Shown here: piece after piece, positions 59,100-64,000 of the stretch
Numbering within the stretch: position 1 is the first letter of the stretch
Layout of the letters: each line of letters starts with the position of its first letter
Source: Amedibacterium intestinale
GTDB taxonomy: Bacteria > Bacillota_I > Bacilli_A > Erysipelotrichales > Erysipelotrichaceae
Direction of reading: 5' to 3'
Assembly (NCBI RefSeq): GCF_010537335.1
Contig: NZ_AP019711.1
Location: 1,426,001 to 1,490,000, forward strand
Length of the DNA: 64,000 nucleotides
Translations under genes and position numbers: made by a program
Notes under the pieces: generated by a model
The model's input: only the letters and a program-made list of their open reading frames with translations
What the model was told of the DNA's origin: nothing
The model's database searches: none

Positions 59100-60436
59100 T
59101 ACAAAATCCCCTTCTCTATTAATTGCGCACGGAATTTATCTGCAAGTTCAAAATCTTTTTGCGTAACTGCATTTCTCCACTCTGCATGCAAGTTTTTATC
59201 TTCTTCACTTAAAACGATTCGATGATTTTCAATTCCTAATACATCTAACATTTTTTCAACTGCATTTACTTTTAATCCTAATGCAGTAAAATCAATCTCT
59301 TTTTGACGTACAACTTGATTCAACTGTTTTACCACATCAAAAATAGCCGCAAAAGCATTCGGTGTATTCAAATCATCTTCCATTGCAGTAAGGAATGTAT
59401 GAAAACTTTCTACATCATACTCTTCTTTTAAATCTACACCTGCAAGACCTGCTTTTACATATGCTTGTTTTAAAGGTGTTTTAACTTTGTTTAATTCTTT
59501 TTTAGCTGTTTCGATTGCTTCTTCATTAATATTTAAAGGACTGCGATAATGAGAGGATAAGAACAGCCAGCGAAGAGTATCTCCACCGATTTTTTCAATC
59601 ATATCTTTTGCCCAAATAACATTGCCAAGTGATTTACTCATTTTTTCCCCATCAATATTTACCATACCATTGTGAATCCAGTAATTGGCAATTCCTGTTT
59701 CATAAGCAGCTCTAGACTGTGCAATTTCATTTTCATGATGCGGAAATTTTAAATCCATTCCCCCACCATGAATATCAATCAAATGGTTCCCATCAAACTC
59801 TTTGTTGATCATAACAACACATTCTGTATGCCAGCCTGGTCTTCCTACAGACCAAGGAGATTCCCATTTAATCCCCTCTTCTGTACGTTTCCACAAGGTA
59901 AAGTCCAATGGATTTTCCTTTTTGCTGTTTTCATCAATACGAGCACCTACCATTAAGTCATCAATTTGCTGATTGCTTAATTTTCCATAGTTTTCCACAC
60001 TGCTTACACGAAAATACACATCCCCATCAACCACATAAGCATGTTCTTTTTTTACTAGTAAATCAATAAACGCAATAATGGCATCCATCGTTTCTGTAAC
60101 TTTTGGTGCTGCATCCGGCATCATCGCATGAAGAGCTAAACGATCATCATTATAAGCCTTTATAAATTTTTCCGTTACTTCCTTTTCACTAATTCCGCAT
60201 TCTTTCGCAACTTTGATAATTTTATCATCTACATCTGTATAGTTTGATACCATTTTCACCTTGTATCCAAGTGCCATAAATGTACGTTTTAACGTATCAA
60301 ATACTACAATTGGTCTTGCGTTTCCAATATGTGGATAGTTATAAACCGTAGGCCCGCATACATACATACTTACTTGTCCTTCTGTAATAGGCTTAAATTC
60401 CTCTATTTTTTGACTCATACTATTAAATAGTTTCAT
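59099..60436 (-). CDS. cysS: Cysteinyl-tRNA synthetase
   Basis: This class I synthetase of 445 residues charges tRNA-Cys. The HIGH motif is seen as GPTVYNYPHIGNAR (near residue 30) and the KMSKS motif as GEKMSKSLGNV (near 267). Zinc ligands fit C in YVCGPT, C in WHTECVVM and the PHHENEIAQS histidines. ATG 60436 follows AAAGGAGGAAG; longer in-frame starts lie in the T-box leader. Confidence 0.97.
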   Translation of the reverse strand: MKLFNSMSQKIEEFKPITEGQVSMYVCGPTVYNYPHIGNARPIVVFDTLKRTFMALGYKVKMVSNYTDVDDKIIKVAKECGISEKEVTEKFIKAYNDDRLALHAMMPDAAPKVTETMDAIIAFIDLLVKKEHAYVVDGDVYFRVSSVENYGKLSNQQIDDLMVGARIDENSKKENPLDFTLWKRTEEGIKWESPWSVGRPGWHTECVVMINKEFDGNHLIDIHGGGMDLKFPHHENEIAQSRAAYETGIANYWIHNGMVNIDGEKMSKSLGNVIWAKDMIEKIGGDTLRWLFLSSHYRSPLNINEEAIETAKKELNKVKTPLKQAYVKAGLAGVDLKEEYDVESFHTFLTAMEDDLNTPNAFAAIFDVVKQLNQVVRQKEIDFTALGLKVNAVEKMLDVLGIENHRIVLSEEDKNLHAEWRNAVTQKDFELADKFRAQLIEKGIL

Positions 60437-60455
60437 AAATCTTCCTCCTTTAGAA

Positions 60456-60675
60456 ATAAAAAAAGCACTTACTGTAAAGACGCCACAGCGCGGTTCCACT
60501 TTACTTGAAAAATGCTTCCACCTCTAGATACATTAACGCTGTATACCACGTATTTCTCTACGTTATCGAAAAATCCCTCAAAGGGGCATTCACCTTATCT
60601 TCACACATCTGCTTCCACCATCCAGAATTCGCTATTTGCTCATAATAAGACTACTTTTCCTTTGTCATCAGTTTT
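60456..60675 (-). promoter_or_regulatory. T-box riboswitch (tRNA-Cys) ahead of cysS
   Basis: The minus strand carries the T-box core GTGGAACCGCG (60489-60499); its TGGA fits the TCCA end of tRNA-Cys. The terminator uses AAGCA...GTAAAG / CTTTAC...TGCTT with seven T (60456-60517). In stem I, GAATGCCC gives a TGC (Cys) specifier at 60586-60588, and the apical GGATGGTGGAAG and AGTAG motifs are in place. Confidence 0.92.
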
Positions 60676-60680
60676 GTTAT

Positions 60681-60709
60681 AGTATATCAACCTTTATCAT
60701 AAAATTCAA
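60681..60709 (-). promoter_or_regulatory. Promoter of the cysS operon
   Basis: Minus-strand TTGAAT (60704-60709) and TATACT (60681-60686) are 17 bases apart and lie just before the T-box leader. Confidence 0.7.
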
Positions 60710-60719
60710 CTTATCAAAC

Positions 60720-60878
60720 TTATTTTTCTTTTTCGTCCAGTTCCTTCATTAGTTTAGAAAACTGGTTTAAAAACTCTTCCTGTAAACCCGCTTTTTTCAT
60801 ATCTTCCATATATACAGCATCTAACGGATCTACATTTTCTTCTGTATCTTCTTTGGTTAATTTTTCTTTTACAGCCAT
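60720..60878 (-). CDS. Small acidic protein (52 residues), unknown
   Basis: This short gene starts at ATG 60878 after GAGGTGG, a strong site, and codes for 52 residues (MAVKEKLTKEDTEENVDPLD... ending KELDEKEK). It is highly charged, with 13 Glu and 5 Asp, and likely helical in its second half. No membrane part or cysteine is present. It is not recognised. It lies between gapA and the cysS operon; the cysS promoter -35 and -10 boxes lie just downstream of its stop. Confidence 0.6.
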   Translation of the reverse strand: MAVKEKLTKEDTEENVDPLDAVYMEDMKKAGLQEEFLNQFSKLMKELDEKEK

Positions 60879-60949
60879 AATCCACCTCTACAATACTAGT
60901 ATATACCTTTTTACTAACTTTTGAAACGCAAACTTCTAAAACAAGCACA

Positions 60950-60978
60950 AAAAAACCGGAAATACATCCGGTTTTTGT
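60950..60978 (-). terminator. Terminator of gapA
   Basis: AAACCGGA-TGTATT-TCCGGTTT followed by TTTTT on the minus strand. Confidence 0.88.
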
Positions 60979-60999
60979 ATCACTCTAATAAATCTTGAA

Positions 61000-62028
<1,029 letters not shown>

Positions 62029-62042
62029 TCATTAACACCAAT

Positions 62043-62071
62043 ATTATACGAACTTCTTACCTAAAAGTCAA
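62043..62071 (-). promoter_or_regulatory. SigA-type promoter of gapA
   Basis: Minus-strand TTGACT (62066-62071) and TATAAT (62043-62048) are 17 bases apart, about 30 bases before ATG 62013. Confidence 0.85.
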
Positions 62072-62183
62072 TTGAGAATTCTTTCACTTATGCATTTTTT
62101 CAATTCTTTTCCAGTACTTTTTCACATAGGTATAAAACAAGAGATAAATCGCATACTATATAGCATATTAAGGAGGAAAAACA

Positions 62184-62753
62184 ATGGTTGTTGTACCTAC
62201 AATTTTAGAAAGAAGTAACGATAAAGAATATATGTATGATTTATATTCTTGTCTTTTAAAAAAAAGAATTATTTTACTTAATGGTGAAATTGATGATACG
62301 ATGTCAAACAGTATCTGTGCACAGCTTTTATACTTATCAAGCCTAAGTAAAGACCCTATCCAAATCTATATAAATTCCAATGGGGGAAGTATTTCCGCAG
62401 GGCTTGCTATTTATGATATCATGCAATATATACCATGTGAAATCTCTACTATCTGCATGGGTTTATGCGCTAGCATGGCTGCTGTAATACTAGCTGCTGG
62501 TACAAAAGGAAAACGCTGTGCTTTAAAGCATGCAGAAGTCATGATTCACCAGCCTCTTGGTGGTATGCAAGGGCAGGCAAAAGACATGGAAATCGCAATG
62601 AAACACATGAGCCGAACGAAAGATACCATCTATGAAATTTTAAGTAACACGACTTCCCAGCCAAAAGAAAAAATACAAATAGACTGCGACAGAGATTATT
62701 TCATGAACGTCCATGAAGCGAAAGTCTATGGTATTATAGATCACATCATTTAA
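62184..62753 (+). CDS. clpP: ATP-dependent Clp protease proteolytic subunit
   Basis: ClpP is the serine protease chamber that works with ClpX/ClpC. The 189-residue protein shows IYINSNGGSISAGLAIYDIMQYI, the catalytic serine in GLCASMAAVILAAG (near residue 98), the histidine in EVMIHQPLGG (near 123), and the aspartate in IDCDRDYFMNVHEAKVYGIID (near 172). ATG 62184 follows AAGGAGG. No CtsR-type heptad repeat was noticed upstream. The N-terminus differs a little from major ClpPs, so a second clpP may exist elsewhere. Confidence 0.94.
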   Translation: MVVVPTILERSNDKEYMYDLYSCLLKKRIILLNGEIDDTMSNSICAQLLYLSSLSKDPIQIYINSNGGSISAGLAIYDIMQYIPCEISTICMGLCASMAAVILAAGTKGKRCALKHAEVMIHQPLGGMQGQAKDMEIAMKHMSRTKDTIYEILSNTTSQPKEKIQIDCDRDYFMNVHEAKVYGIIDHII

Positions 62754-62796
62754 AAAAGTCTGAATTTCCTCAGACCTTACATAAACAGTTTTCAAA

Positions 62797-62825
62797 TAAA
62801 AAAAGCGAGATTTTAAACTCGCTTC
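62797..62825 (-). terminator. Terminator of the 62.8-kb membrane protein gene
   Basis: AAGCGAG and CTCGCTT form a 7-bp stem with a T run on the minus strand, overlapping the stop codon at 62813. Confidence 0.8.
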
Positions 62826-63472
62826 ATTATTTCGTGGATATTATCTTCATAAGGTGTACCCTTACAATGTTCCAATGCAGGGGTAAAATACTTCATCATA
62901 TTTTCACGATCATTTTCATAAGAGTATTGTAAACCAATCAAATATTCAAATGTACCAACAATCATTTTTTTATCATCACCAAGAGGAGTCTTTCCATCCC
63001 ACAAAGCTTCTAATTTCTGTTTTACCTCATCAATATATTTGCTTTCTTTCTTCAAAAGAATACTATATTGCATTTCTAAATCCCTGCAAACATTTTCTCC
63101 ACCATTTGCCTTAACAAAATCAATCATATCACGAGCTTTCTTTGCACGTCCCTGCTCTAAATAATAGTAAAACCCTCTATTCCCCAAAGCAATTTTGTAT
63201 TTTGCTTTTACACGCATATTTTTCATCATTGCAAACTGATTTTCAACATCATCTTTGCGTCCTTCACTCATATATCCTGACAAACGCATATTTTCTCTAT
63301 CAAATGCAGAATAGGATACTTTACACATAAAAGAGTCAATTGATTTGTAATATTTGTTAAAATCTTCTTTTTCAAGAGCCTTTACGATTTTATTCCAAGA
63401 TAACTTACGCATCACTAATGGAATACAAGCTAATATAACTACAAACAACAGTATAATCAATAAATTTTTCAT
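62813..63472 (-). CDS. Membrane-anchored TPR-like hypothetical protein
   Basis: This 219-residue protein has one N-terminal helix in the membrane (residues 3-21) and then a soluble helical region with TPR-like helix pairs (for example YKIALGNRGFYYYLEQGRAKKARDMIDF and GTFEYLIGLQYSYENDRENMMKYFTPAL). Function is unknown. It lies 58 bp behind another membrane protein gene and may form a pair with it. Confidence 0.7.
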   Translation of the reverse strand: MKNLLIILLFVVILACIPLVMRKLSWNKIVKALEKEDFNKYYKSIDSFMCKVSYSAFDRENMRLSGYMSEGRKDDVENQFAMMKNMRVKAKYKIALGNRGFYYYLEQGRAKKARDMIDFVKANGGENVCRDLEMQYSILLKKESKYIDEVKQKLEALWDGKTPLGDDKKMIVGTFEYLIGLQYSYENDRENMMKYFTPALEHCKGTPYEDNIHEIMKRV

Positions 63473-63530
63473 TTTCTTCCATCCAATCTTTTAAAAATAT
63501 AAAACATTAAGTAAATAATTCCTATATTTT

Positions 63531-64000
63531 TTATTTCTTGTTTTTTGTTAAACACGCAAACAATTCAAACAATGCCATAAAAACTGAAGCCACAGCAAAA
63601 GCATAGTTCAGATACAAAACAACACCTGTATAACCCTGCTGTTTTACATTTATTACCAGCAAGGTTGCTAATAAAATAAATAAGACAATTTTTAAGATTA
63701 CTTTATTTAAAGGCTTTTGTCTTTCAGCATCTACCTTACTTATTTTCTTTTCCGGAACAAAATTTGTCATTTGTGTTAAATTTGATAAAAATCTTCTAAA
63801 TTTAAATTCCATAAAAGCATACACTGCAATACCTAAAACAACACAAAGCCATAAAGGAAGTTTAAATGCATAGATAATGACAATTGCAGCGATTCCTAAA
63901 AAGAAACGCATACTATACAATTGATATGTTTTCTCCACATCTTTTAACAAGTATGCTCTTTTTGAAAAACGATCATAGTACACTGGTCTTTGACGTGAAT
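63531..64000 (-). CDS. Membrane protein, unknown; 5' end outside window
   Basis: The reading frame stays open to the window edge (SRQRPVYYDRFSKRAYLLKDVEKTYQLY...), so the true start is probably outside; a GTG at 63983 would be an internal option but lacks a site. It has four predicted helices in two pairs (about 25-60 and 100-145 from the GTG), with a charged loop KFRRFLSNLTQMTNFVPEKKISKVDAERQKP between them. It is not recognised. Confidence 0.6.
   Translation of the reverse strand, partial: SRQRPVYYDRFSKRAYLLKDVEKTYQLYSMRFFLGIAAIVIIYAFKLPLWLCVVLGIAVYAFMEFKFRRFLSNLTQMTNFVPEKKISKVDAERQKPLNKVILKIVLFILLATLLVINVKQQGYTGVVLYLNYAFAVASVFMALFELFACLTKNKK

Noticed and set aside
60754-60948. Open frame of 64 codons overlapping the small acidic gene
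   Set aside because: It is in another frame, lacks a ribosome binding site, and has a composition unlike its neighbours; the 52-codon frame has GAGGTGG.

Overview
The window comes from a low-GC, spore-forming Firmicute, most likely in the Erysipelotrichia (Erysipelotrichaceae and relatives). This rests on the AT-rich DNA, strong GAGGTGA/GGAGG ribosome binding sites, the look of the 16S gene, and the mix of Bacillus-like housekeeping operons (rlmB-sigH-rpmG-secE-nusG, ecfA1A2T-truA, eno/secG/rnr/smpB/ssrA) with sporulation genes (SpoVAF-like, Spo0A effector domain, CotJC-like). The species cannot be fixed from the sequence alone. Nearly all genes lie on the minus strand.

Layout: 1-5.6 kb, an oligopeptide ABC transporter operon (oppA-B-C-D-F; oppF runs off the edge) with a strong promoter and an upstream palindrome. 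5.9-7.6 kb, a PPi-dependent phosphofructokinase. 7.7-17.9 kb, a SpoVAF-like protein, an ABC-F ATPase, a degenerate cell-wall amidase, a GNAT enzyme, asnS behind a T-box, rex with a putative own operator, and a DUF4272/DMT-transporter pair. 18-25.4 kb, an ABC ATPase-permease interrupted by an in-frame stop, a DeoR regulator, an M42 peptidase, an MFS carrier and a frameshifted HTH/TPR regulator. 25.5-35.7 kb, tRNA-Asn, deoC, a CotJC-like protein, a hotdog thioesterase, a MoxR/DUF58/transglutaminase operon, and the ECF vitamin-transporter core with truA. 35.7-38.0 kb, a complete ISL3-family insertion sequence. 38-40.4 kb, an AGCS symporter and small proteins. 40.4-45.4 kb, an rRNA operon (16S-23S-5S, no spacer tRNA). 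45.6-47.6 kb, a D-aspartate ligase-like/aspartate racemase-like pair on the plus strand. 47.7-56 kb, a receiver-less Spo0A, tmRNA, smpB, rnr, secG, an IS1634-like element and eno. 56.2-64 kb, nusG-secE-rpmG-sigH-rlmB-mrnC-cysS (T-box), gapA, clpP and two membrane proteins, the last running off the edge.

Themes: two amino-acyl-tRNA synthetase genes (asnS, cysS) are under T-box control, with readable Asn and Cys specifiers and T-box residues that fit the cognate tRNA discriminators; the tRNA-Asn gene is also present. Glycolysis is represented by pfp, gapA and eno. Trans-translation (ssrA, smpB) and RNA decay (rnr) sit together. The most unusual points are the 144-bp direct repeats flanking the IS1634-like element, the ISL3 insertion in the loop of a terminator hairpin, the stand-alone Spo0A DNA-binding domain, the zinc-ligand-less amidase, and three genes that look inactivated or degenerate. 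No CRISPR array, prophage or obvious defence island was seen. I found no convincingly new multi-gene system; the best candidates are listed as findings.
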